From Alistipes sp. (GTDB taxonomy: Bacteria > Bacteroidota > Bacteroidia > Bacteroidales > Rikenellaceae), in the NCBI GenBank assembly GCA_017383445.1, contig JAFNXQ010000053.1:1-34241 (forward strand): DNA of 34,241 nt, written 5' to 3'. The translations under genes and the position numbers were made by a program. Positions 16,659 through 24,481 of the stretch are shown here, one piece after another; position 1 is the stretch's first letter; every line of letters begins with the position of its first letter. The notes beneath the pieces were generated by a model that saw nothing but the letters and a program-made list of their open reading frames with translations, was not told where the DNA came from and searched no databases.

Positions 16659-16726
16659 TATGAGAAATACTTGCATAGAATAAACTTTAATCCTGACCTT
16701 AATTGATTTTGGTCAGGATTTTTTTT
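16592..16726 (+). promoter_or_regulatory. Transcription attenuator of the Phe/Tyr operon (alternative hairpins)
   Basis: Four segments can pair in mutually exclusive ways. Segment 1 (16592-16602, within Lys-Tyr-Phe codons 2-6) is an 11-bp perfect complement of segment 2 (16663-16673, just after the leader stop). Segment A (GGTCAGGAT, 16638-16646, end of the leader ORF) is a 9-bp perfect complement of segment B (ATCCTGACC, 16690-16698), and B is also the 5' arm of the terminator with C (16711-16720). Inferred logic: ribosome stalled on Phe/Tyr codons, A pairs B and transcription continues; ribosome reaching the stop covers A, B pairs C and transcription ends; no translation, 1 pairs 2, enclosing A in a loop and favouring B:C. 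Confidence 0.8.
16689..16726 (+). terminator. Attenuator terminator upstream of pheA
   Basis: AATCCTGACC (16689-16698) pairs perfectly with GGTCAGGATT (16711-16720) over a 12-base loop, followed by a run of T (through 16726). It lies between the leader peptide and the pheA start at 16742. Confidence 0.9.
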
Positions 16727-16741
16727 AATTTAGGCTTTACA

Positions 16742-17551
16742 ATGCAGAAGATTGCGATACAGGGATACGAGGGGTGCTTCCACCACATTGCAGCCATTGA
16801 TTATTTTGGCCGCGATATAGAGATTCTGCCTTGCGACACATTCCGCGAGGTTGCCACAGCCGTAAAATGCGGCAAGGCGGATATGGGTCTTATGGCCATC
16901 GAGAACTCAATCGCCGGCTCAATCATCCCCAATTACAGCATACTGCAAGATGAGAATCTGCAAGTGGCCGGCGAGGTGTACCAGCCTATCAAGCAGAATC
17001 TTATGGTCCTGCCCGATGTGGAGTTGGAGGATATCCGTGAGGTGGAGTCGCACTCGATGGCCCTGTTGCAGTGCGTAGATTATCTCGATGCTCACTCGTG
17101 GAAGCTAATCGAGTCGGAGGATACGGCACTCAGTGCCAAGCATATTGCCGAGAAGGGGTTGCGTCATACAGCTGCCATTGCCAGCGAGCTTGCTGCCGAG
17201 ATGTATGGATTGAAGATTATCGCACCCGAAATCAACACTATCAAGAGCAACTACACGCGATTTGTCGTTCTGAAGCGTTATGACCACAATATAGCCACCG
17301 ATGCCAACAAGGCGTCGCTTTACTTCAAGACCAACCACGAGGAGGGTTCTCTGTTGAAGGCGTTGAGTTGTCTTAACGGCATAAACCTGTCGAAGTTGCA
17401 GTCATACCCCATTCCGAGTGAGCCGTGGCACTATCTGTTCCATATTGACCTGGAGTTCAAATGTCTTGACGACTATATCCGCAATCTGAACAGCCTGCAC
17501 GAAGCAACCGAGGAGATTCACGTCTATGGAGTGTATCGCAGCGGAAAGTAG
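16742..17551 (+). CDS. pheA: Prephenate dehydratase
   Basis: Converts prephenate to phenylpyruvate, the committed step to phenylalanine. Starting at the ATG at 16742 the protein has 269 aa; an in-frame TTG at 16703 lies inside the attenuator terminator and is not the start. The catalytic domain (about 1-180) begins KIAIQGYEGCFHHIAA and carries the TRF motif (T172-R173-F174, in NYTRFVVL). A C-terminal ACT domain (about 190-269) has GSLLKALSCLNGINLSKLQS, the usual site of allosteric inhibition by Phe, with QSYP where many enzymes have ESRP. It is a monofunctional dehydratase; the chorismate mutase is fused to DAHP synthase three genes downstream. It is the first structural gene behind the attenuator. 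Confidence 0.95.
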   Translation: MQKIAIQGYEGCFHHIAAIDYFGRDIEILPCDTFREVATAVKCGKADMGLMAIENSIAGSIIPNYSILQDENLQVAGEVYQPIKQNLMVLPDVELEDIREVESHSMALLQCVDYLDAHSWKLIESEDTALSAKHIAEKGLRHTAAIASELAAEMYGLKIIAPEINTIKSNYTRFVVLKRYDHNIATDANKASLYFKTNHEEGSLLKALSCLNGINLSKLQSYPIPSEPWHYLFHIDLEFKCLDDYIRNLNSLHEATEEIHVYGVYRSGK

Positions 17552-17594
17552 AGAAGTTAAAAGAATAATATAAATAACTAAAAATCATAAATAT

Positions 17595-18773
17595 ATGGCA
17601 AAGGTAGAGATTACTCCATCACATCGCATGGACAGCATCAAGGAGTACTATTTTTCAAAGAAAAACCGCGAAATTGCAGAGTTACGCAAAGCGGGCCGCG
17701 ATATCATCAGCCTGGGTATCGGTAGCCCCGATATGCCACCGGCTCAAGCCGTCATTGACCGTCTGAGCAAGGAGGCACAACGTCCCGATACACACGCCTA
17801 TCAGCCATATAACGGTAGCGAGCTGTTGCGTCAGGCCTATGCCGACTGGTATGAGAAGTGGTACAACGTGAAGCTCAACCCAAAGAGTGAGGTATTGCCT
17901 TTGCTCGGCTCAAAGGAGGGTATTATGCATATCTGTATGGCTTTTCTCGATGCTGGCGACAAGGTTTTGGTCCCCAACCCGGGCTACCCTACCTATCGTG
18001 CGGCTGTAACGCTGGCAGGTGGTGATGTCGTGGAATACCGACTCAACGCTGCCAACGGTTTCTATCCCGACTTCGAGGAGATTGAAAAGGAGGATTTGAG
18101 CCGTGTGAAGCTGATGTTCGTAAACTACCCCAATATGCCGACGGGAACACACCCGACAGTTGAGCTGTTCGAGAAATTGGTTGCCTTTGCCGGTAAGCAT
18201 AACATTTTGTTGGTACACGACAACCCATACAGCTTTGTCCGCAACAACATTCAGTTGAGCCTGCTCTCTATCCCCGGCGCGTGGGATGTTGCTATTGAGA
18301 TGAACTCAACGAGCAAGGGTCATTCGATGGCCGGCTGGCGTGTAGGCGTGGTAGCGGGTCGTGCCGACATTATCAGCGACATACTTCGCTTCAAGTCGAA
18401 TATGGACTCCGGAATGTTCTATCCCGTACAGGCTGCCGCAGCCGAGGCCCTGTCACTTGGCAACGAGTGGTTTGATGAACTCAACGCCACATACTATGCA
18501 CGCGAAGCACACGGATACGAACTTCTGGATGCTCTCGGCTGTTCCTATGCAAAAGGACAGGCAGGCCTTTTCGTATGGGCTGCTATGCCGGAGGATTTCG
18601 AGGGCGATTGCTTCGCTTTCTCGGACAAGGTCCTCAACGAGTGTGATGTATTTGTAACGCCGGGCGGCATATTCGGAAGCGAGGGTAATCGTTATATCCG
18701 CATATCACTATGTATGCCCGCAGAACGCCTCGCCGAAGCGGCTGAACGCGTAAAGAGTAGATTTGTAAAGTAA
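17595..18773 (+). CDS. PLP-dependent class I/II aminotransferase, probably aromatic
   Basis: 392 aa, fold-type I aminotransferase. Landmarks: LGIGSPDMPP near the N-terminus, NYPNMPTG (177-184), VHDNPYSF with D209, and the PLP lysine in STSKGHSMAGWR (K241) followed by the phosphate-binding Arg. The family includes aspartate, LL-diaminopimelate and aromatic aminotransferases, which sequence alone does not separate. Its place between pheA and tyrA, 43 bases after pheA, argues for the last step to Phe and Tyr: transamination of phenylpyruvate and 4-hydroxyphenylpyruvate. Confidence 0.9.
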   Translation: MAKVEITPSHRMDSIKEYYFSKKNREIAELRKAGRDIISLGIGSPDMPPAQAVIDRLSKEAQRPDTHAYQPYNGSELLRQAYADWYEKWYNVKLNPKSEVLPLLGSKEGIMHICMAFLDAGDKVLVPNPGYPTYRAAVTLAGGDVVEYRLNAANGFYPDFEEIEKEDLSRVKLMFVNYPNMPTGTHPTVELFEKLVAFAGKHNILLVHDNPYSFVRNNIQLSLLSIPGAWDVAIEMNSTSKGHSMAGWRVGVVAGRADIISDILRFKSNMDSGMFYPVQAAAAEALSLGNEWFDELNATYYAREAHGYELLDALGCSYAKGQAGLFVWAAMPEDFEGDCFAFSDKVLNECDVFVTPGGIFGSEGNRYIRISLCMPAERLAEAAERVKSRFVK

Positions 18774-18785
18774 TTTGTTAGAGAT

Positions 18786-19628
18786 ATGATTGCAACAGTC
18801 ATAGGTTTGGGTCTTATTGGCGGCTCGCTGGCTCTGAGTCTTAAAGATAAGGGGCTTTGCACGCAGGTTACGGGCATTGAGCAATCGGAGAAGAATGCCG
18901 TCAAAGCTCTTGAACTTGGATTGGTGGATAGCATTGTGACGCTTGACGAGGCTCTCGAGAAAAGCGACCTTATAGTCCTGGCTACGCCCGTAGATGTCAT
19001 CCCCGTTATGGCGACCAAGATTCTCAACCGCATACGTCCCAACCAGATCCTGATGGATATGGGCTCTACAAAACAGGAGCTGTGCGAGGTTATAATGATG
19101 CACCCCAACCGAGGTCGTCTTGTAGCCACACACCCGATGTGGGGTACCGAAAACAGCGGTCCGGAGGCTGCCGAGCACAATGCCTTTAAGGGTCGCACGG
19201 TGGTAATTTGCGAGAAGGAGAGTTCCGACAACGATGCATTGGCTGTTGTTGAAAATATCTATCGCACACTCGAAATGCCCATACGCTATATGTCGGCTGA
19301 GGAGCAGGATACCCACTGTGCCTATGTATCGCACATCTCGCACATCACATCTTTCGCCCTTGCCCTGACCGTTTTGGAGAAGGAACGTGAGGAGGAGCAT
19401 ATCTTCGACCTTGCCGGTGGAGGTTTCGAGAGTACGGTGCGTCTGGCAAAGAGTCTTCCGCAGACCTGGGCTCCGATATTTTTAGGGAATAAATACAACG
19501 TATTGGATGTTCTGCGTGAGCATATTCATCAGTTGCAGATTTTGCGTCGTATGATTGAACGCGATGACAGAGAGGGTTTGGTTGAGGCTATGCACAAGGC
19601 CAACAAGATCAGAGAGATATTAAAATAA
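18786..19628 (+). CDS. tyrA: Prephenate dehydrogenase
   Basis: Oxidative decarboxylation of prephenate to 4-hydroxyphenylpyruvate, the committed step to tyrosine. 280 aa, monofunctional (no chorismate mutase or ACT domain). It has a Rossmann motif GLGLIGGS (7-14) for NAD(P), the HPMWGTENSGP segment, and the helical domain signature HCAYVSHISHITSFALA with conserved His residues. It starts 12 bases after the aminotransferase stop and ends 4 bases before the DAHP synthase start, so the genes are translated from one mRNA. Confidence 0.94.
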   Translation: MIATVIGLGLIGGSLALSLKDKGLCTQVTGIEQSEKNAVKALELGLVDSIVTLDEALEKSDLIVLATPVDVIPVMATKILNRIRPNQILMDMGSTKQELCEVIMMHPNRGRLVATHPMWGTENSGPEAAEHNAFKGRTVVICEKESSDNDALAVVENIYRTLEMPIRYMSAEEQDTHCAYVSHISHITSFALALTVLEKEREEEHIFDLAGGGFESTVRLAKSLPQTWAPIFLGNKYNVLDVLREHIHQLQILRRMIERDDREGLVEAMHKANKIREILK

Positions 19629-19632
19629 GATT

Positions 19633-20706
19633 ATGGGAAACTTCAAACTTGGGGCTAAACGCCCACTTATCATAGCAGGTCCGTGCAGTGCCGAGACCCG
19701 GGAACAGACCATCGAGACTGCAATGGAGTTGGCTCGTTCGGGTCGTGTGGATGTGATCCGTGCCGGCGTGTGGAAGCCCCGCACCAATCCCGGAACATTC
19801 GAGGGTATTGGAGAGATTGGTTTGGAGTGGCTAAACGAGATAAAGCAGGCAACGGGATTGCCTATTGCTGTTGAGGTTGCCAACCGCACACATGTTGAGA
19901 CTGCATTGAAGCACGGAGTTGATATGCTGTGGATAGGTGCTCGTACAACGGTTTCTCCTTTTGCCGTGCAGGAGATTGCCGAGAGCCTGCACGATAATAA
20001 GGATGTGGCAATCCTTATCAAAAACCCGATGACACCCGATATCGGCCTTTGGGCTGGTGCCGTGAATCGCCTTGTAAACGAGGGCGTACCCATCGAAAAC
20101 ATTGGTTTGATACATCGTGGTTTCTCATATTTCGGGCATAGCAAGTATCGCAACCCGCCTATGTGGCATATGATTTTCGAGATGCGAAGCCGCTTCCCGG
20201 AGATGATGATGATTTGCGACCCGTCGCACATCTGCGGTTGCCGTCCTCTGCTCTATGGCATAGCACAGCAGGCTGCCGACCTGTGTTATGACGGCCTTAT
20301 CATCGAGAGCCACTGTAACCCCGACAAGGCGTGGAGTGATGCTTCACAGCAGGTGACACCACAGGATTGTATCACAATGATTGACAATGTGATGTGGCGT
20401 GCAAAGACAGCCAGCGACCCCGAGTTCAACAGCGAGCTGAATCTCTGCCGTCAGCAGATTGACCAGATTGACTCCGAGCTCTTTGAGCTTTTGAGTGAAC
20501 GTATGCGTACAGCCGAAAAAATCGGTCAAATCAAGAAGGCAAACAATGTAGCCATCTTGCAGAGCAATCGCTGGGAGGATATCTGTCGCCGTATGCTATC
20601 AATGACACGCGGTATGGGACTCAGCGAAGATTTTGTCCGCACCATTCTGGAGGCTATCCACTTGGAGAGTATCTCTCGCCAGAACGAGGTAATGAACTCG
20701 AAATAG
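19633..20706 (+). CDS. Bifunctional DAHP synthase / chorismate mutase (type II)
   Basis: Combines the first step of the shikimate pathway (phosphoenolpyruvate plus erythrose 4-phosphate to DAHP) with the branch step chorismate to prephenate. 357 aa: the N-terminal DAHP synthase domain of the KDO8P-synthase-like type has AGPCSAE (15-21), GVWKPRTNPGTFEG, IGARTT and CDPSHICG. The C-terminal AroQ-type chorismate mutase helices begin at about residue 265 (LCRQQIDQIDSELFELLSERM). The fused mutase may act as the feedback-sensing domain, as known for related fusions. Placing it at the end of the Phe/Tyr operon puts pathway entry under the same attenuator. Confidence 0.94.
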   Translation: MGNFKLGAKRPLIIAGPCSAETREQTIETAMELARSGRVDVIRAGVWKPRTNPGTFEGIGEIGLEWLNEIKQATGLPIAVEVANRTHVETALKHGVDMLWIGARTTVSPFAVQEIAESLHDNKDVAILIKNPMTPDIGLWAGAVNRLVNEGVPIENIGLIHRGFSYFGHSKYRNPPMWHMIFEMRSRFPEMMMICDPSHICGCRPLLYGIAQQAADLCYDGLIIESHCNPDKAWSDASQQVTPQDCITMIDNVMWRAKTASDPEFNSELNLCRQQIDQIDSELFELLSERMRTAEKIGQIKKANNVAILQSNRWEDICRRMLSMTRGMGLSEDFVRTILEAIHLESISRQNEVMNSK

Positions 20707-20727
20707 AGTTCCATGCTACATAAATTC

Positions 20728-20756
20728 AAAGGTCAATTTCGCGAAATTGACCTTTT
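20728..20756 (+). terminator. Intrinsic terminator of the Phe/Tyr operon
   Basis: AAAGGTCAATTTC (from 20728) pairs with GAAATTGACCTTT as a near-perfect palindrome with a tight CG-rich loop, followed by T residues. It lies 22 bases after the DAHP synthase stop. Confidence 0.9.
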
Positions 20757-20813
20757 TTCGTATCCGAAGGTTCATTATCCCGAAAACTTATCTCTAATAA
20801 AAGAAAAAAATAC

Positions 20814-20821
20814 TAACTTTG
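20814..20821 (+). promoter_or_regulatory. Putative -7 promoter box of the hydrolase-murF-ddl operon
   Basis: TAACTTTG fits TAnnTTTG and ends 13 bases before the ATG at 20835. The mRNA leader would be only a few bases long. No clear TTTG is present at -33. Confidence 0.5.
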
Positions 20822-20834
20822 TGTGATTGTAGGT

Positions 20835-21608
20835 ATGGATAAAATTTTCACATACAAGGGAGTGAATCTGCACTACACCGACAAGGGCGATGGGCAGGCT
20901 CTGCTATTGCTGCACGGCTGGGGTTGCGACTGCAACATCTTCGGTGCTGCAAAGGCGTGGGCCGAGGAGCATTTTCGCACCATAGCTGTCGATTTTGCAG
21001 GCTTTGGTCAGAGTGACGAGCCGGCAGATGTGTGGGGCGTGGAGCAATACACCCAATCCATTGAGGCTCTCATAAAGCACGAAGGCATTGATAAGCCCAT
21101 ACTCGTTGGACACTCCTTTGGCGGGCGTGTAGCCATCGTATATGCCTCACGCAACGAGGTTGGAAAAATCATTCTCACCGATGCTGCGGGTGTAAAGCCT
21201 CATCGCACGTTGAGATACTATTTCAAGGTCTATTCATTCAAACTTATGAAGCGATTAGCTCCGATTTTCCTGGGTAAGCGTCGTGCCGATGAATGGATTG
21301 AAAAACGCCGAGGCAAGAGTGGCTCTTCGGATTATAACAACGCCACACCCAAGATGAGAGCCATACTATCGAAGGTCGTGAATGAGGATTTATGTCACCT
21401 GATGCCAAAGATTGCGGCTCCTACTCTGCTCTTCTGGGGCGAGAACGATACAGCAACACCCCTCGCCGATGCAAAACGCATGGAGAAGCTGATCCCCGAT
21501 GCGGGTTTGGTTACGGTAGCAGGTGCGGGACACTTTGCGTTTCTGGAGAATATGCCGCTGTTTTTGAAGGTGTTGGAGAGTTTTTTGAACAAAGAAATGA
21601 CAAAATAG
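20835..21608 (+). CDS. Alpha/beta-hydrolase fold protein
   Basis: 257 aa from the ATG at 20835; a GTG at 20823 in frame would fall at the predicted transcript start and is less likely. The hydrolase triad is visible: nucleophile S94 in VGHSFGG, D205 in GENDTATP and H233 in GAGHFAF, with the oxyanion-hole segment LLHGWG (25-30). There is no signal peptide, so it acts in the cytoplasm. Substrate unknown. It is 3 bases upstream of a membrane-anchored MurF-like ligase and then a D-Ala-D-Ala ligase-like gene, which suggests a role tied to cell-wall precursors, though the family is too broad to be sure. Confidence 0.9.
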   Translation: MDKIFTYKGVNLHYTDKGDGQALLLLHGWGCDCNIFGAAKAWAEEHFRTIAVDFAGFGQSDEPADVWGVEQYTQSIEALIKHEGIDKPILVGHSFGGRVAIVYASRNEVGKIILTDAAGVKPHRTLRYYFKVYSFKLMKRLAPIFLGKRRADEWIEKRRGKSGSSDYNNATPKMRAILSKVVNEDLCHLMPKIAAPTLLFWGENDTATPLADAKRMEKLIPDAGLVTVAGAGHFAFLENMPLFLKVLESFLNKEMTK

Positions 21609-21611
21609 GAT

Positions 21612-23177
21612 ATGCTGATAGAGAATATTATATTTTGGCCAATATATGCCCTGCTGTGGGCTGCCGTAGTACGTTACGATGTGCATATGTTCCAGCACAA
21701 CTCGTATCGCACGGAACGCTATTTCAGCTGGTTTCCCAAAGGATATAAGTTCCTGCGTGCTGCCACGATTCTGCTTCTGGCCATCGCGGCTATATTCTCA
21801 AACCCCATATTGTATGGCGTTGTGGCCCTGCTTATGCTTATCATAGCTTACAGGGAGTTCCGCACGACATACAAAGTGCCGCTGGCCTACACGATGCGAG
21901 TGAAGCGTCTTATCCTGACGACACTGCTACTTACGCTGGCGGTATTGTTCCTCGTCTGGCGATTTATACCGCAGTATATGCCCTGTGTCGCACTACTGTT
22001 GCTCACGATGCCCGTATTGATGCTCTCGGCAAACATCGTAAACCGACCTGTTGAGGCGGCTATCTCGCGTTGGTATTACAACGACGCAAAACGCATCCTG
22101 CGTTCGATGCCCGACCTTACAATCATCGGCATTACGGGCAGTTTTGGCAAGACCTCAACGAAGAATTACCTCTACCGCATACTCTCCGAGCAGTACAACG
22201 TGCTGATGACTCCCGGTAACTTCAATACCACACTCGGTGTTGTGCGTACCATTCGTGAGCATCTGAAACCATATCATCAGATTTTCATCGTTGAGATGGG
22301 TGCAAAGCAGACGGGCGACATCAAGGAGATTTGCGACCTGGTACACCCCACGATTGGTATCGTTACCGCCGTTGGCGAGATGCACCTCGAAACATTCCAC
22401 TCGGTGGACAACATCTTCGCAACAAAATTTGAACTTATAGATGCCCTGCCGAAAGATGGTATGGGTGTGATAAATATCGACTCGGAACATATCGCTTCAC
22501 GCATAGGTCACTACAATCGTCCTTGCCACGTCATCTCATACGGCGTGCATAACCACGATGCCGACTATCGTGCCGCAAATATCGCTTACGCCACATCGCA
22601 GACCTCCTTTGACGTAGATTTCAGGGGCGAGATTCGCGATGGTTACGCTACACATCTTGCGGGTCGCGGAAACATCCTGAACCTCTTGGCGGCCATTGCT
22701 GTTGCCGATAAGCTCGGTCTTGCCGAGTCGTTGCAGAAGCGAGCCATACGCCAGATTGAGCAGATTGAGCATCGTTTGAGCATCAAGCGTGCTGCTGGAG
22801 GCGTTACGATTCTTGATGACGCCTACAACTCAAACCCTGCGGGTGCACAGATGGCATTGGAGGTGTTGCAGCACTTTGAACGCCCCACCTCGGGCCGGAG
22901 AGTTGTCGTGACACCCGGTTTTGTAGAGCTGGGCGAAAGACAGGAGGCATTAAACCGCGAGCTGGGCCAACAGATTGCCGGGGCGTGTGACGTGGTCATT
23001 ATTGTCAATATGACCAATCGTGCAGCACTGACGGCAGGCCTTGCGGACAGAGCATTTCCGAAGGAGCAGACCATAGAGGTTGCCTCGCTTAATGAGGCTC
23101 TGGCCTATATGGCAACGATGCTGCGTACGGGAGATGTCGTACTCTACGAGAACGACCTGCCCGACTCGTTCAAATAG
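21612..23177 (+). CDS. Membrane-anchored Mur ligase (MurF-like)
   Basis: 521 aa. The first ~145 residues hold four or five predicted membrane segments (about 4-20, 47-80, 100-117, 122-141), which classical cytosolic MurF lacks. Then comes a Mur ligase: P-loop TGSFGKTST (175-183), TPGNFNTTLGVVR, VEMGAKQTGDIKEI, GNILNLLAAIAVA, and the C-terminal domain with DDAYNSNPAG and VVTPGFVELG. MurF adds D-Ala-D-Ala to the UDP-MurNAc-tripeptide; the ddl-like gene 26 bases downstream would supply the dipeptide. Whether this is the main MurF or a second, membrane-localised ligase acting on another acceptor cannot be told from one window. Confidence 0.9.
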   Translation: MLIENIIFWPIYALLWAAVVRYDVHMFQHNSYRTERYFSWFPKGYKFLRAATILLLAIAAIFSNPILYGVVALLMLIIAYREFRTTYKVPLAYTMRVKRLILTTLLLTLAVLFLVWRFIPQYMPCVALLLLTMPVLMLSANIVNRPVEAAISRWYYNDAKRILRSMPDLTIIGITGSFGKTSTKNYLYRILSEQYNVLMTPGNFNTTLGVVRTIREHLKPYHQIFIVEMGAKQTGDIKEICDLVHPTIGIVTAVGEMHLETFHSVDNIFATKFELIDALPKDGMGVINIDSEHIASRIGHYNRPCHVISYGVHNHDADYRAANIAYATSQTSFDVDFRGEIRDGYATHLAGRGNILNLLAAIAVADKLGLAESLQKRAIRQIEQIEHRLSIKRAAGGVTILDDAYNSNPAGAQMALEVLQHFERPTSGRRVVVTPGFVELGERQEALNRELGQQIAGACDVVIIVNMTNRAALTAGLADRAFPKEQTIEVASLNEALAYMATMLRTGDVVLYENDLPDSFK

Positions 23178-23203
23178 TCAGAAACGAAAAACTTATATAG
23201 AAA

Positions 23204-24460
23204 ATGAAGAGCAAAATCAATGTAGGAGTAATCTTTGGCGGTCGTTCTGTTGAGAACGAGATTTCGGTACTGACCGCCATACAGGCCATAAATGCTATTG
23301 ACACCGAGAAGTATAGCGTAACTCCCATATATATTTCAAAACAGGGTCGCTGGTACACGGGCAAAGCCTTGACCGATAGCAGCAACTATCGCCATATGGA
23401 TAGTTTGTTGGCATCGTGTGATGAGGTATATCTACGCCCCACATTTGGCGACAACAATCTCTATAAGGTAAACAAGCCGCTAATCAGCTACTTCAAGCAG
23501 ATGTTCAACATTAGTAAAGATGAGATTGCCGCCACGCTTGATGTTATTCTGCCCGCCCTGCACGGCACTAACTGCGAGGACGGCTCATTTCAGGGTGTGA
23601 TTGAGATGACAGGCATACCCTACGCCGGCTGCAACGTGCTGGCATCGGCAAACGGCATGGATAAAATCACGATGAAGATGATTCTCAAAGAGAGTGGTAT
23701 CCCCGTTATCGACTACACATGGTTCTGCGACAAGGAGTGGTACGACAACCAGACGGCCGTAGCGGAGAAGGTAGAGGCAAAGCTGGGCTATCCCGTTATC
23801 GTGAAGCCTGCCGACTCTGGTTCAAGTGTCGGCATCACGGCGGTACACAACCGAGAGGAGTTGATTGAGGCTGTGGATAACGCAGCATCATACTCAAAGC
23901 GTATCATCGTTGAGCACCTGGTATCACAACTCAAAGAGATTAACTGCTCGGTTTTGGGCAACTACTACGACTGCGAGGCTTCGGTTTGTGAGGCTCCTAT
24001 CCGCAGCAGCGAGATTTTGAGTTATGCCGACAAATATTTAGGAGGTGCAGCAAAGGGAGGTGCCAAGGGTGGCACAAAGCAGTCACAGGGTATGCGTTCT
24101 ACCTTGCGAGAGATTCCCGCCATACTGCCCGACGAGGTTACGGCTTTTATCCGCCGCACAGCCGTTGAGACCTTCAAGGCTCTGAACTGCGACGGCGTAT
24201 CGCGTATCGACTTTATGATTGACGAGGCCGACGGCAAGATATATGTCAATGAGATTAACACCATCCCCGGCTCGTTGTCGTTCTACCTGTGGGAGGCTTC
24301 GGGCGTAAGTTTCCAGCAGCTCGTGCAACGACTCATCGACATCGCATTCCAGCGTCGCCGCGACTCGCAGGGCAAGGTTACGAGCTACAAGGAGAATATC
24401 TTCAACTACACCGTTTCGGGTGCGAAAGGTGCAAAGGGTGCGAAGGGCTCAAAGATGTAA
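23204..24460 (+). CDS. D-alanine--D-alanine ligase-like ATP-grasp enzyme
   Basis: 418 aa, longer than usual. N-terminal FGGRSVENEIS (E17), ATP-grasp core KPADSGSSVGIT (S207-S208), omega-loop SYADKYL (K277-Y278), and C-terminal VNEINTIPGS. By comparison with E. coli DdlB from memory, the Glu, Ser and Lys-Tyr positions that favour D-Ala as second substrate are kept, so D-Ala-D-Ala rather than D-Ala-D-lactate is the likely product. Two unusual features are a Gly/Ala/Lys-rich insertion right after the omega loop (280-296) and a C-terminal tail of repeated A-K-G (407-418). It follows the membrane MurF-like gene and is 21 bases ahead of a barrel gene. Confidence 0.92.
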   Translation: MKSKINVGVIFGGRSVENEISVLTAIQAINAIDTEKYSVTPIYISKQGRWYTGKALTDSSNYRHMDSLLASCDEVYLRPTFGDNNLYKVNKPLISYFKQMFNISKDEIAATLDVILPALHGTNCEDGSFQGVIEMTGIPYAGCNVLASANGMDKITMKMILKESGIPVIDYTWFCDKEWYDNQTAVAEKVEAKLGYPVIVKPADSGSSVGITAVHNREELIEAVDNAASYSKRIIVEHLVSQLKEINCSVLGNYYDCEASVCEAPIRSSEILSYADKYLGGAAKGGAKGGTKQSQGMRSTLREIPAILPDEVTAFIRRTAVETFKALNCDGVSRIDFMIDEADGKIYVNEINTIPGSLSFYLWEASGVSFQQLVQRLIDIAFQRRRDSQGKVTSYKENIFNYTVSGAKGAKGAKGSKM

Positions 24461-24481
24461 TAACCTTAAAACACAACATAT

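Noticed and set aside
16703..16741. Upstream TTG start for pheA giving 13 extra residues
   Set aside because: It lies inside the attenuator terminator hairpin, and the ATG at 16742 gives the normal N-terminus of the catalytic domain.
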